From the NCBI GenBank assembly GCA_947069175.1, contig CAMTDV010000019.1:75329358-75393357 (forward strand): a stretch of 64,000 bases of DNA, written 5' to 3'. Source of the DNA: Scalesia atractyloides (Eukaryota; Streptophyta; Magnoliopsida; Asterales; Asteraceae). Of the stretch, positions 10,208 through 20,411 are shown one piece after another. Every line of letters begins with the position of its first letter. Position 1 is the first letter of the stretch. The position numbers and the translations under genes were made by a program. Under the pieces are notes generated by a model. That model had not been told where the DNA came from. It did not search any database and saw only the letters and a list, made by a program, of their open reading frames with translations.

Positions 10208-11107
10208 GTCTGTGCTGAATTTGTTTGTTCCGAAAAGTCCATTCGCCTTCCTCTTTCAAACGGTGATTCCTTACACGTCTATGGCGAGAAACACCCTCTA
10301 AAGGTCTAAAGCTTATGTCGTGTATCCAAGCGAACAAATACATACGTAAGGAATACCTTGCTTTCCTTGCCCATATTGTGGAGAAGAAAGAAAAAGGTCC
10401 AAGCATAGGTGATGTTCATGTTGTTTGTGAATTTCCTGACGTCTTTCCAGAGGATCTTCCTAGTCCTCCTCCTCCTTGTTCTGTTGACTTTTGTATTGAT
10501 CTCATTCCTGGCGCAACTCTGGTTGCAAAAGCTCTGTATCGTTTAGCTCCATCGGAAAGCAAGAGCTATCAAGCCAGCTTCATGAACTGCTTGATAAAGG
10601 CTTTATACGCCCTAGTACTTCCCTTGGGGCGCTCCCGTTTTGTTTCTCAAAAAGAAAGATGGATCTTTTCGGATGTGCATTGACTATCGCGAGCTCAACA
10701 AGCTTAATGTCAAAAACCGATATCCTCTTCCTCGCATTGACGATCTCTTCGATCAACTTCAAGGTGTGACCTGTTTCTCAAAAATCGATCTTCGTTCTGG
10801 CTATCATCAACTTTGAATTCTCAAAGAAGATGTACCAAAAACCGCTTTTCGCACACGTTATGGACACTATGAGTTCGTGGTCATGCCTTTTGGTCTGACC
10901 AACGCACCGGCAGTGTTCATGGATCTAATGAACCGCGTGTGTAAACCTTTTCTCAATCGCTTCATAATTGTATTCATCGATGATATCCTCATCTATTCCA
11001 AAACGAAAAAAGAGCACGGGAGACATCTGCATCTTATCCTTCAGCTTTTGCGTACTGAACGTCTTTACGCCAAATTCTCCAAGGGTGAATTTTGGCTAAA
11101 AGAGGTT
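10208..11107 (+). pseudogene. pol: Element A reverse transcriptase (broken)
   Basis: 10315-10683 encodes the connector and start of RT (FPDVFPEDLP, then DLIPGATLVAKALYRLAP). It shifts frame near 10560-10660, has a TGA near 10815 in place of an Arg codon after YHQL, and resumes at 10877 with MPFGLTNAPAVFMDLMNRV and the catalytic FIDDILIYS (the YxDD box in its FIDD form). It ends at a TAA (10 bases past WLKEV) near 11108. RT copies the element RNA into DNA. Several nonsense changes make it inactive. Confidence 0.85.
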
Positions 11108-11750
11108 TAATTCCTTGGTCACACCGTTTACGAACTCGGTATTCACGTTGACCCCGCAAAGATAGAAGCTGTGAAGAATTGGATTGCACCTAAGTCTCCT
11201 TCTGAAATTTGTTCGTTTCTTGGCCTAGCTGGTTACTATCGGTGTTTCATCTCGAACTTTTCCAAGATCGTTGTTCCTCTTACGTCTTTGACTCAAAAGG
11301 ATAAACCTTTTGTTTGGGGTCCCGAACAAGAGGAGTTTTTCCAAACCCTCAAGGACATGCTTTGTAATGCTCCTATCCTTACACTTCCTGATGGAAATGA
11401 CGATTTCTTCGTGTATTGCGATGAACCAAGGTCTGGGTTGCGTTCTTATGCAACAGGACAAGGTTATCGCTTACGCGTCGAGACAACTCAAAATCCATGA
11501 GAAAATATACTACGCAAGACCTTGAACTTGGTGCAGTTATTTTTGCATTGAAGATTTGGCGACACTACCTTTATGGTACTAACTGTACGGTCTTCACCGA
11601 CCATAAGAGCCTTCAACACATCTTCGATCAAAAGGAACTCAACATGCGTCAACGTCGTTGGGTAGAGTTGTTAAACGACTACGACTGTGATATTCGTTAC
11701 CACCCTGGTAAAGCGAATGTTGTAGCCGATGCACTTAGTCGTAAAACTCA
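11108..11750 (+). pseudogene. pol: Element A RNase H (broken)
   Basis: 11171-11500 encodes LGLAGYYRCFISNFSKI and the lead into RNase H. The YCD block is at about 11415. A frame change near 11425 separates it from 11497-11946, which carries QDLELGAVIFALKIWRHYLYG, FTDHKSLQHIF and the closing YHPGKANVVADALSRK. The expected Asp, Glu and Asp residues are present but in two frames. Related copies B-E have the same order. Confidence 0.8.
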
Positions 11751-13221
11751 TGTAAATAGTATTCGTTGTAACCAAACCATGGGAAAACTTCACGAGCTGA
11801 TTCGCCATGTGCAATTCTCAGTCATTAACGAGGGTAACCTCGATAATGAGTTGAATTGTGGAGTCGAAAACCCACTCGAAGCTAAACCTGATGGTATTCT
11901 TTACTACCACGATCACATTTGGATTTCCGAACGTGTCAATCTTTGAAACACCTTGATGGATGAAGCCCACAAATCCCGATACTCCATTCATCCTGGCGCC
12001 GACAATATGTATCATGACCTTCGAGCATCTTATTGGTGGCCGGGGATGAAGACGGATATCACCCTTTACGTCTCGAAGTGTCTCACTTGTTCCAAAGTTA
12101 AAGCTGAACATCAACGCCCCTCTGGATTACTCGAACAACTAGAAATTCCTGTATGGAAATGAGAGAGTATTGCTATGGATTTCATTACTAAGCTTCCTCG
12201 CACTTCGTCTGGTCACGATAGCATCTGGGTCATCATTGATCAACTGACCAAATCCGCTCATTTTCTCGCCATTCGGGAAGATTACAAAGTCGAGAAATTG
12301 GCTCATATCTACACGGATGAATTCATTTGTCGTCATGGTATCCCCAATGACATCATTTCCGATCGCGATGCTCGTTTAACCTCCCGTCTTTGGCAAACAT
12401 TTCAAATAGCTCTTGGTACTCAACTCAATCTCAGCACCGCCTTTCACCCTCAATCCGATGGTCAAACCGAGCGTACTATCCAAACCTTGGAGGATATGCT
12501 TCGCTCATGCGTAATCGATTTTGGCGGCAACTGGGATTCACACTTACCTTTGGTTGAATTATCGTACAACAATAGTTATCACGCTAGTATTCAAATGGCA
12601 CCATTTGAAGCATTGTATGGTCGTAAGTGTCGTTCGCCGATTTGTTAGCACGAGATCGAAGAAACTCAAATCACCGGTCCCGAACTTATACAAGAGACAA
12701 CATACAAGATCCTACAAATTCGTGATAATCTCCTCAAAGCCCGAAGCCGACAAAAGAGTTACGCTGACAAAAGACGCAAGCCCTTGGAATTCAACGTAGG
12801 TGATAACATACTTCTCAAGGTATCCCCTTGGAAGGGTATTGTTCGATTTGGTAAGAAAGGAAAACTCTCTCCTCGCTATGTAGGTCCTTTCAAAATTCTC
12901 GAAAGGATTGGCAAGGTAGCGTACCGACTAGATTTACCTCAAGCGCTTAACAATGTTCACCCAGTCTTCCATGTCTCAAATCTCAAGAAATGTCTAGCTG
13001 AAGAAGGACTTCAAGTTCCACTCGAAGATCTTCAACAACGAGACATTGCATTTTGTGGAAAAACCTGTCGAGGTCATGGATCGAGGAGTCAAGCAATTAA
13101 GACGCAGTCGAATTCCTATCGTCAAGGTTCAATGGAAGGAAAATGTGGCGCTGAATTTACTTGGGAACTTGAAAGTAAAATGAAGACTAAGAATCTGCAT
13201 CTCTTCGTTGCATCTTCCTAA
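11751..13221 (+). pseudogene. pol: Element A integrase and chromodomain-like tail (broken)
   Basis: The HHCC zinc domain spans two frames (HKSRYSIHPGADNMYHDLR at 11953 onward, CLTCSKVKA near 12085). The catalytic core (12175-12648) shows MDFITKLP, SDRDARLTSR and QTERTIQTLE, so the DDE triad is there. A TAG at 12646-12648 interrupts it. 12784-13221 carries the GPY/F module (KLSPRYVGPFKILERIG) and FHVSNLKKCL. The chromodomain-like end is frameshifted after about 13060. Integrase inserts the cDNA; chromodomains of this lineage are known to bind heterochromatin marks. Dead copy. Confidence 0.85.
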
Positions 13222-13255
13222 ATTTCAGGACGAAATTTTCTAAAGGAGAGGAGAC
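13220..13255 (+). promoter_or_regulatory. Element A pre-PPT hairpin and polypurine tract
   Basis: AAATTTC and GAAATTT flank AGGAC (13220-13238), followed by the purine tract AAAGGAGAGGAGAC ending right before the LTR. The same hairpin-plus-tract layout precedes the 3' LTR of elements B-E. Confidence 0.75.
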
Positions 13256-13692
13256 TGTAACGCCCTGCTTTTTCGTACTTTCCATAATTAGAAAGCATCG
13301 CTTGTGCTGCCATTATTGGAAACTTTGTAATCTTGTATTCATCCTTTCGTTGTAATCGTTGTAATCCGAGACTTGAATCATAATGAAACTCGTGCTTTAT
13401 TTCAATTCATTTTATATACATTCGTACATTCATACATATGATACATGATTCGCGATACTTGCAAACGTGTGATAAACTTACCAATACGTGACATACATGC
13501 TTCGTACACGCAACTTATACTTAATCATACTCGTTTTATACTTGTGTAATCTTTAGTACATGCTACTTGTGCTTAAAAACCCTAGAATAATCATAAAACA
13601 ATTAATATATAACATTAGACAAGGCCCTAATCAGCAAAATCAATAAAATACAAAAAATGTGTTTCTGCCCGAGCCTTGCGCGCCGTATGGTC

Positions 13693-13715
13693 CCCCCTTA
13701 CAGTCCGTAAGGGGG
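13693..13715. other. Nine-bp-stem hairpin upstream of the element A promoter
   Basis: CCCCCTTAC (13693-13701) and GTAAGGGGG (13707-13715) form a perfect stem around AGTCC. It lies about 120 bases before the TATA box. Confidence 0.7.
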
Positions 13716-13833
13716 TCTGGTGGGTAGAAACTTCAAACAGGCGCGAGGTTTCACAAATCCACACACCAAACCCTCCACCAATGGCCTCCAAACCCCATTT
13801 AATCACCCTACCACTAACCCTAACTCCTTCCCC

Positions 13834-13841
13834 TATAAATA
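13834..13841 (+). promoter_or_regulatory. Element A LTR TATA box
   Basis: TATAAATA in a C-rich context (TTCCCC upstream, CCAAGCC downstream), typical of plant LTR promoters. Confidence 0.6.
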
Positions 13842-14274
13842 CCAAGCCTCTTCCAAGCATTTTCCATTTTCCTAACACTCTCTAATCTCTCTCAAGCACC
13901 CCTTAATCTGCTGGAAATCAAGAACATTGGCAGATTCGTCATACCTTGCCAAAGTGAGCATAAATGGCTCATTTCTTAGTCTTTTACCTTGGTTCTTCTT
14001 TCCAAACACTTGGATGAACCTTAGGTTTTATCCCACGTGTTTGCCATGGCAAATCCAAACCTGGGAATTCACCAAAAAGGCTCCAAAGTGGACTAAAACT
14101 TTCTGATGTACTTTAAATTTAGTATATACAACTTAAACTTGAGTTATCTCGTACACATTCCTATGTCCTAATGCTCATAATCACTTGTATGGTTAGTTGG
14201 GCTTAAAAAGGGTGTGTCATTCAAATAAGGGATTTATCCTCACAAACTTTCTGTCTTGAACTTGAACTTTTGTG

Positions 14275-14279
14275 ACTAC
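14275..14279. other. Target-site duplication of element B, left copy
   Basis: ACTAC, repeated at 25088-25092 on the other side of the element. Confidence 0.9.
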
Positions 14280-15420
14280 TGTCACACCCCGACCCGCAGC
14301 GGAATAAGAGTCGGGGCATAATTGGGTTATCACCAAAGCTCATGATATTTACTAATATGTTTCATATTTATTAAAGTCAAAATTACATTCTCAATAATCC
14401 AAACATGTCCATACAAATACAAAGAAAAATAACCAACTAAACAATCCAAGCTCTAAACCAGTTTATTCTTCTAAGCCAATCCTATGTGTATCTTGCTTCA
14501 GCTGGTTCACCTGTATCATGTGTAAAAATGGGGTTTTTTGGTCAACAAAGTTGGCGAGTGAACCTTGTTAGATAAACATTTATTATTGATTTATTGTTAT
14601 TTTTATCAAGGAAAAATTGTGCAATAGTCATATGTGAGCAAAATGTAAATGATCAAACAATAGCAATAACAACCACAAACTATAACATACAATAACATAT
14701 GAACTTGCATGAATATATAACATGAATGAAACTGTATATGTTGGCAACGTCACGTTCACGCTCATAATGTAATGGGAACGGACGGCCTATGATGAATGTC
14801 TGTGCGATCAAGGCTCAATCAAACGGAGCCGATCGTATGTTGGCAACGCCAGGTTCACGCTCATAATGTAATGGAGAACTGCTCAACGCTCATAATGTAA
14901 TGGGGAGCGGCGGCCTATGAAATTGCATGTACTGAAAATAATAAATTAAATCTAAACAATAACCACACAACAGTTGATACAAGCTGAATACACATTTGTT
15001 CATGATATGATGTATGCACAATGATTTAAATATAATAAATGGTAAGACACATGATACACCCCAAAAAACGTCATTAAAACGGGGAATTTGTAGAGATTCA
15101 CTCACATTGGGTGCGTTTGGTTGGAGATGATAAGATGCGCACGAGTTTGAAGGATTGAACAATGAGGATTAACTAACCTAAATAATAATGGAAAATATAG
15201 TTAATGAGTGGATTCTATTAATAATTTTAATAGGATTTTTTAGATATATTTTTGTGAGTTTAAGGCTATTTCCTATCTTTAAAAACATTATTTTTAAGTA
15301 TTTTTAATTGATTTTTGAATTAAATTAAATAAATAAAAATATAAAAAAATGTTGACTTTTGCGTTGACCATTGACCATTGATGTTTGACTGTTTGACCGG
15401 TTTTATGGTGTGCATGTATG

Positions 15421-15832
15421 CGCCGGGTGAGGCTCGAACCCGAGACCTCCCGTACGCGTGCACGCAGCTCTACCAACTGAGCTACGTGTCTAACCCGAAA
15501 TAATTCTGTTTTTAATTATATTTATATACTAATTCAGTTTATTCAAAATTCATTTATTTTTAAAAAGGATTTTAATTATCAAACCGGTGCCGTCAACAGG
15601 TCTCGAACCCGGGACCTGTGAGTTAGTGTTGCACACAGTCCACCGCTGGACTGTATGTCTAATCTGGTTAATATACCGATTTTTATTATACTTAACAACT
15701 ACCGTGAGTTAATCCGGTTCAGTTAGAAAAATAAAACATTTTTATTACAGAGCATACGTGTGTCAAGGATCGAACTCGTGGCGTGTGATATGTATGTGCA
15801 CACAGTCCACCGCTGGACTGTGTGTCTAACCC
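15421..15832 (-). other. Three tRNA-like modules in element B 3' LTR
   Basis: Module 1 (15421-15495): A-box TAGCTCAGTTGG (15473-15484) and B-box-like GGTTCGAGCC (15431-15440), read on the minus strand. Module 2 (15595-15665): GGGTTCGAGA plus a D-arm-like hairpin with arms ACACAGTCCA and TGGACTGTAT. Module 3 (15763-15832): GAGTTCGATCC plus the same hairpin in perfect form. Each has CGGGTTAGAC-type sequence just upstream in the sense direction. No full cloverleaf can be drawn by eye, so these are tRNA-derived rather than functional tRNA genes. Confidence 0.7.
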
Positions 15833-16672
15833 GAGATAATATCCAAATTATATTAAACTTATAATCAACCTAACTTCGTCTTCTTCGTTACAGAATTACA
15901 GCCTACGATTACTCTATTGTTTCTTGTTTAATTTGATTGACAAACAATCAAAAGACTAAAATGAAATGGCAGCGACGATTTTGGAAGTAAACATACCGGA
16001 GGAACGATTTATCTCAGAATTCCGGCAAGTCGTCGGCTCTGTTTTTATGAACTTCGACTGAGCGAACAAATTAACAGTTTTGATTAGCTAAGTGTGGAAT
16101 TGAAGTACTAAACAAGAGTTATCAGAAGGTTTGAATGACTATACCGTTTTACAGCGGAAGATAAGAATTTTCAGAAGTTTTCCGGCGAGGGTGAATTATC
16201 CGATATCGACGTCTGAAATTGATTCCGATTGAAGGGTTTGAGTTAGCAATAGCTTAACAACTGATAGGCAATGAAAGAATTGAGAGACTTACTGATTTGA
16301 TGGAAAACACAGTTTTCCGGCGAAATTCCAGCGAGTTCAAATAGCTTCTCCGGCAAACTGAAAGTTGTGCGAAAATGCAATTGAAGGTCTGCAGAATGTG
16401 TTTGAGTCGCGAGAGGGGTCTATGATTGAAGTAATTCAGAAAATGAAAGTTTTCGGTAATTAAAACCGATCCACTCTTGAATTCAAGTCCATTCAAAGCT
16501 AAATTGATTGGAGGTGTCGGTGTATCGGTTAAACTCAGTAAACCGCGAACAATCAAACGTTTTTGGACGTTTGGTGACCGATTTCGGTTACAGTTGGCGT
16601 ATCCGGATTGATTTATGATTGACCATAAAATTTAATTGTTTCCTAGAATTTACAGAAAACATCAAGTGGCGG

Positions 16673-16744
16673 AGTGGTTATATGTGTGTGTGATAAGTCT
16701 TTGAGCTTAAACCCGGCTGACCAGGGTTCGAGTCCCGGCAGCCT
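16673..16744 (+). other. tRNA-like module 4 in element B 3' LTR
   Basis: Opposite strand to the element. TGGCGGAGTGGTTA (A-box region as in Leu/Ser tRNAs) is followed by GGGTTCGAGTCCC (B-box) and then TATTTTTATTTTT, which could stop RNA polymerase III. GGCTG before the T-arm can pair with CAGCC after it, extending the hairpin. Confidence 0.7.
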
Positions 16745-16928
16745 ATTTTTATTTTTATTTATTTTATTTTTACTTTTTATCAATTATAACTTTTATATTC
16801 TAGTTTGTTTATTAATTATGCATCATTAAAAATTAAAATGGACATAAATACGCAACGAAACATTTATAACTTGATATTCGATTACAAACGGAGCGGGTTT
16901 GGAAAACCCGTTTTTGACAAATGTTACA

Positions 16929-16968
16929 GTATCCCCTACTTTTAAGAATTTCGTCCCGAAATTTAAGT
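16929..16968 (-). promoter_or_regulatory. Element B polypurine tract with pre-PPT hairpin
   Basis: On the sense strand AAATTTCGGGACGAAATT is followed by AAAAGTAGGGGATAC, which ends at the first base of the 3' LTR. Confidence 0.85.
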
Positions 16969-18450
16969 AGTAGTAGGAAAAAGATGCGGGTATTTTTCGC
17001 GCATTGTGTCTTCACGTTCCCAAGTAAACTCAGGTCCCCGTTTCGACTCCTAGCGTACCCTAACAATTGGAATGCGACTTCGTCGTAGACGTTTTTCTCC
17101 GAAGTCCATGATCTCTACTAGTCTTTCAATAAAATGCATAGATTCATCAATCTGAAAATCTTTCAGAGGAATATGGAGGTTCTCATCAGCGAGGCACTTC
17201 TTCAAGTTTGATACGTGGAATGTGGGATGAATCCTGTTGAGTTCTTCTGGTAGATCAAGCTTGTATGCTACAGGTCCTACTCTTTCGAGTATCTTGAAAG
17301 GTCCTACGTAGCGTGGTGCTAGCTTGCCTTTTTGACCAAAACGAACTACTCCCTTCCACGGTGATAATTTTAAAAGTACATGATCACCAATGTTAAACTC
17401 CAAAGGCTTCCGTCGTTTATCTGCATAACTCTTTTGACGACTTTGAGCCGCTAGAAGATTGTTTCGAATTTGATGGATCTTATCTGTGGTTTCTTGAATC
17501 AATTCTGGACCGGTGATTTAAGCTTCCCCAATTTCGTGCCAACATACTGGAGATCGGCACTTACGACCATATAAAGCTTCAAAAGGTGCCATGCCGATGC
17601 TTGAATGATAGCTGTTGTTGTACGAAAATTCAACTAATGGTAGATGAGCGTCCCAATTTCCCTTGAAGTCTATGACACATGCTCGAAGCATATCTTCAAG
17701 AGTTTGAACGGTGCGTTCAGATTGTCCATCATTTTGAGGATGATAAGCGGTACTGAGATCTAATCGTGTACCCATAGCGGTTTGTACTGCTTGCCATGTG
17801 CGTGAAGTGAAACGACCATCACGATCTGAAATAATGCTTAACGGTACACCATGTCGGCTTACGATTTCGCTGATGTAAATACGAGCTAGCTTATCGTTCT
17901 TGAAATCTTCGCGGATAGCAATAAAGTGAGCAGATTTTGTAAGACGATCAATGATTACCCATATAGTGTCATACCCACCAGAAGTGCGAGGTAACCCGGT
18001 AATGAAGTCCATGGTTATGTTTTCCCACTTCCATACAGGTATTTCAGGTTGGACCAGAAGTCCTGAGGGTCTTTGGTGTTTAGCTTTCACCTTGGAACAT
18101 GTAAGGCACTTGGAAACAAAAACAGCAATATCCTTTTTCATTCCAGGCCACCAATAGGTGTATCGAAGGTCTTGATACATCTTATCGGCTCCTAGGTGTA
18201 TAGAGTATCGTGTTTTGTGAGCCTCATTCATAAGAAATTCACGAAGGTTGTTGTGGTCAGGAATCCATATGCGATCTAGATAGTATAGAATACCGTCAGA
18301 TTTAGTTTCAATTTTAAGTTCAGCTCCACAGGACAGCTCCTTTCGTACGTCGTCTTCCGTTACTGAAACATGTTGGGCTTCTCGAATTTGATCTTTAATG
18401 TCAGTTATGATTTGCGAACATAGAAGATGAATGGAGTTCGCATAACCCTT
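16969..18450 (-). pseudogene. pol: Element B integrase and chromodomain-like tail (broken)
   Basis: Part of the 17518-18837 frame: zinc domain (HKTRYSIHLGADKMYQDLR and CLTCSKVKA), then the catalytic core with MDFITGLP, SDRDGRFTSR and QSERTVQTLE, so all three acidic residues are kept. A stop at 17518-17520 separates it from 17050-17502, which has the GPY/F block (KLAPRYVGPFKILERVG) and FHVSNLKKCL. A further stop at 17050 cuts the chromodomain-like block; its remainder (RGPEFTWE and following) continues toward 16969 in the same frame. Inserts element DNA; the tail may direct insertion to heterochromatin. Confidence 0.88.
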
Positions 18451-19099
18451 TCGACTGATTGCATCAGCCACCACATTTGCCTTGCCAGGGTGGTACCGAA
18501 TTTCACAGTCGTAGTCATTTAGAAGTTCGACCCATCTTCGTTGCCTCATGTTTAACTCCTTTTGATTGAAGATATGTTGAAGACTCTTGTGGTCAGTGTA
18601 TATTTCACACTTAGTACTGTAGAGATAATGTCTCCATATCTTAAGAGCGAACACAACGGCTCCAAGTTCTAGGTCATGGGTGGTGTAGTTCTTCTCATGA
18701 GTCTTGAGTTGTCTCGAAGCATAAGCTATAACCTTTCCTCTTTGCATTAGAACACAGCCTAGTCCTTGCCCTGACGCGTCGCAATAAACCACGAAGTCTA
18801 TCACAACCTTCAGGAAGAGTGAGGATTGGTGCATCACAGAGTTTTTGTTTAAGGGTTTGGAAGGCTTCTTCTTGTTTGGGTCCCCATATGAAAGGTTTTC
18901 CCTTATGAGTTAAAGCCGTGAGTGGTACAGCAATGCGAGAGAAGTTTGAAATGAAACGGCGATAATAACCAGCCAAACCAAGGAAAGATCTTACTTCAGT
19001 TGGTGTACGTGGCGATTGCCATTCTTGTACCGCTTTGATCTTTGAGGGGTCGACATGTATTCCCTTGTCATTGACTACATGTCCAAGGAATTGTACCTC
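18451..19099 (-). pseudogene. pol: Element B RNase H (frameshifted)
   Basis: 18695-18976 holds AGYYRRFISNFSRIAVPLTAL and the approach to RNase H. A frame change near 18800 leads into the 17518-18837 frame with VYCDASGQGLG, HDLELGAVVFALKIW, YTDHKSLQHIF and a closing YHPGKANVVADAIS. The RNase H degrades the RNA strand during reverse transcription. Catalytic Asp-Glu-Asp are visible. Confidence 0.85.
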
Positions 19100-20039
19100 T
19101 TTTAACCAGAATTCGCATTTGGAGAATTTGACGTAAAGCTTTTCATTCTCTAGAAGTGTAAGGATGAGTCGAAGATGTCGTTCATGATCAGACTTAGACT
19201 TTGAATAAATGAGGATGTCGTCGATGAAACTATAACAAAACGATCGAGATAGGGTTTGCAGACTCTGTTCATTAGATCCATGAAGACAGCTGGAGCGTTG
19301 GTTAAACCAAATGGCATGACCATGAATTCATAATGACCATAACGAGTTCGGAAAGCGGTCTTTGGGACGTCTTCTTCATGTACTCTAAGTTGATGATAAC
19401 CAGATCGAAGGTCCATTTTTGAAAAACAGCTGGTGCCTTGAAGTTGGTCAAGAAGATCATCAATGCGAGGTAATGGATAGCGATTCTTGATTGTTAACTT
19501 GTTGAGTTCTCTGTAGTCGATGCACATGCGAAACGATCCATCTTTCTTCTTCACAAAAAGGACAGGTGCACCCCAAGGCGAGGAGCTAGGACGTATGAAT
19601 CCTTTGTCAGTCAACTCTTGCAATTGACTGGCTAGCTCTTGCATTTCGGATGGAGCTAACCTATAAGGAGACTTTGCAACTGGTGTAGCACCAGGTACAT
19701 GATCGATGCGAAATTCGACTTCACTCACGGGAGGAAGTCCTGAAATGTCATCAGGAAAAACTTGCGGAAAATCTTTTACTACTGGGATGTCTTCGAGTTT
19801 CTTCTCCATGGTTCCCTTTTTGACGACATGGGTTAAAAATGCGACATAATTCTTGCGAAGATATTTTTGGGCTTGAAGACAGGACATTAATCTGAGCCCT
19901 TTCGATGGGGTTTCTCCAAAGATTCGTAGAGTCTGACCGTTTGAAAGAGGAATGCGTATAAACTTCTCGCGGCATACAACTTCAGCCTGATGTTGGCTGA
20001 GCCAGTCCATACCAATTATAATGTCAAAGCTTCCCAACT
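19100..20039 (-). pseudogene. pol: Element B reverse transcriptase (frameshifted at the active site)
   Basis: Frame 19150-20043 begins in the end of the protease (GSFDIIIGMDWLS) and continues through the connector (FPQVFPDDISGLPP) into RT with SPWGAPVLFVKKKDGSFRMC, IDYRELNKLT, DLRSGYHQLRV and MPFGLTNAPAVFMDLMNRV. Compared with copies C, D and E, one base is missing near 19228, so the FIDDILIYS catalytic box is read out of frame (VSSTTSSF). This alone would kill the enzyme. Confidence 0.88.
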
Positions 20040-20411
20040 TCATAGGAATAAGGTCAACTGGAAATCATGGTCGTTTAAGGTGAGAGTACAATTGCGTATA
20101 ACAGAGTTTAATGAGACCGGTTTTCCGTCAGCAACTTCTACTGTTATGGATTCCATGAGCTTATCACGAATTTGGTTTAGGATGGGTTCAAACTCTAAGG
20201 ACACAAAACTTTTATCCGCGCCAGTATCAAACAACATGGATGCATAACTACCATTGATAAGGAACGTACCGTTAACCACATTGCTGTCAGCTCTAGCCTG
20301 ATTAGCGTTGATGTTGAAAGCTCTTCCTCTTGCAGGTGGAGGAGCTTGGTTAGCTTGATTCCCGGATTGGCTTGGGCTTGAGCATGAATAATGTTCACCA
20401 ACCGTGGACAA
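20040..20411 (-). pseudogene. pol: Element B retropepsin domain
   Basis: MLFDTGADKSFVS active-site block in the middle of the frame, preceded by a short basic linker (ARGRAFNINANQARA). The end is frameshifted (HDFQLTLFL), so the following GSFDIIIGMDWL block is read from the next frame. Processes Gag-Pol. Same arrangement in C, D and E. Confidence 0.85.

Larger units (their letters stand above)
13256..14279 (+). repeat. Element A 3' LTR, left part
   Basis: Begins TGTAACGCCC directly after the polypurine tract and runs to the insertion point of element B. It includes a TATA box (13834) and a GC-rich hairpin (13693-13715). It continues at 25093 on the far side of B. The ORF at 13676-13885 spans the promoter and has no domain. 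Confidence 0.85.
14280..16928 (-). repeat. Element B 3' LTR
   Basis: 2649 bp. In plus-strand order it holds tandemly repeated AT-rich and GCTCATAATGTAATGG blocks (14740-14925), five TTGAC cores at 15351-15400, three tRNA-like modules on the sense strand (15421-15832), CCGGCGA-type motifs (16190-16350) and one tRNA-like module on the opposite strand (16673-16744) followed by a T run. It pairs with 22431-25087, with only scattered differences. The ~100-codon ORF at 16254-16556 is present in both B LTRs but shows no domain. Confidence 0.92.

Noticed and set aside
15421..15495. Functional tRNA gene
   Set aside because: A- and B-boxes are present but I cannot draw acceptor and anticodon stems, and the same sequence recurs in every LTR. 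Called tRNA-like only.
16254..16556. 100-codon ORF in element B LTRs (also 24413-24715)
   Set aside because: Present in both B LTRs only because LTRs are copies. It spans CCGGCGA-rich non-coding sequence, is not preserved in C, D or E, and has no domain.
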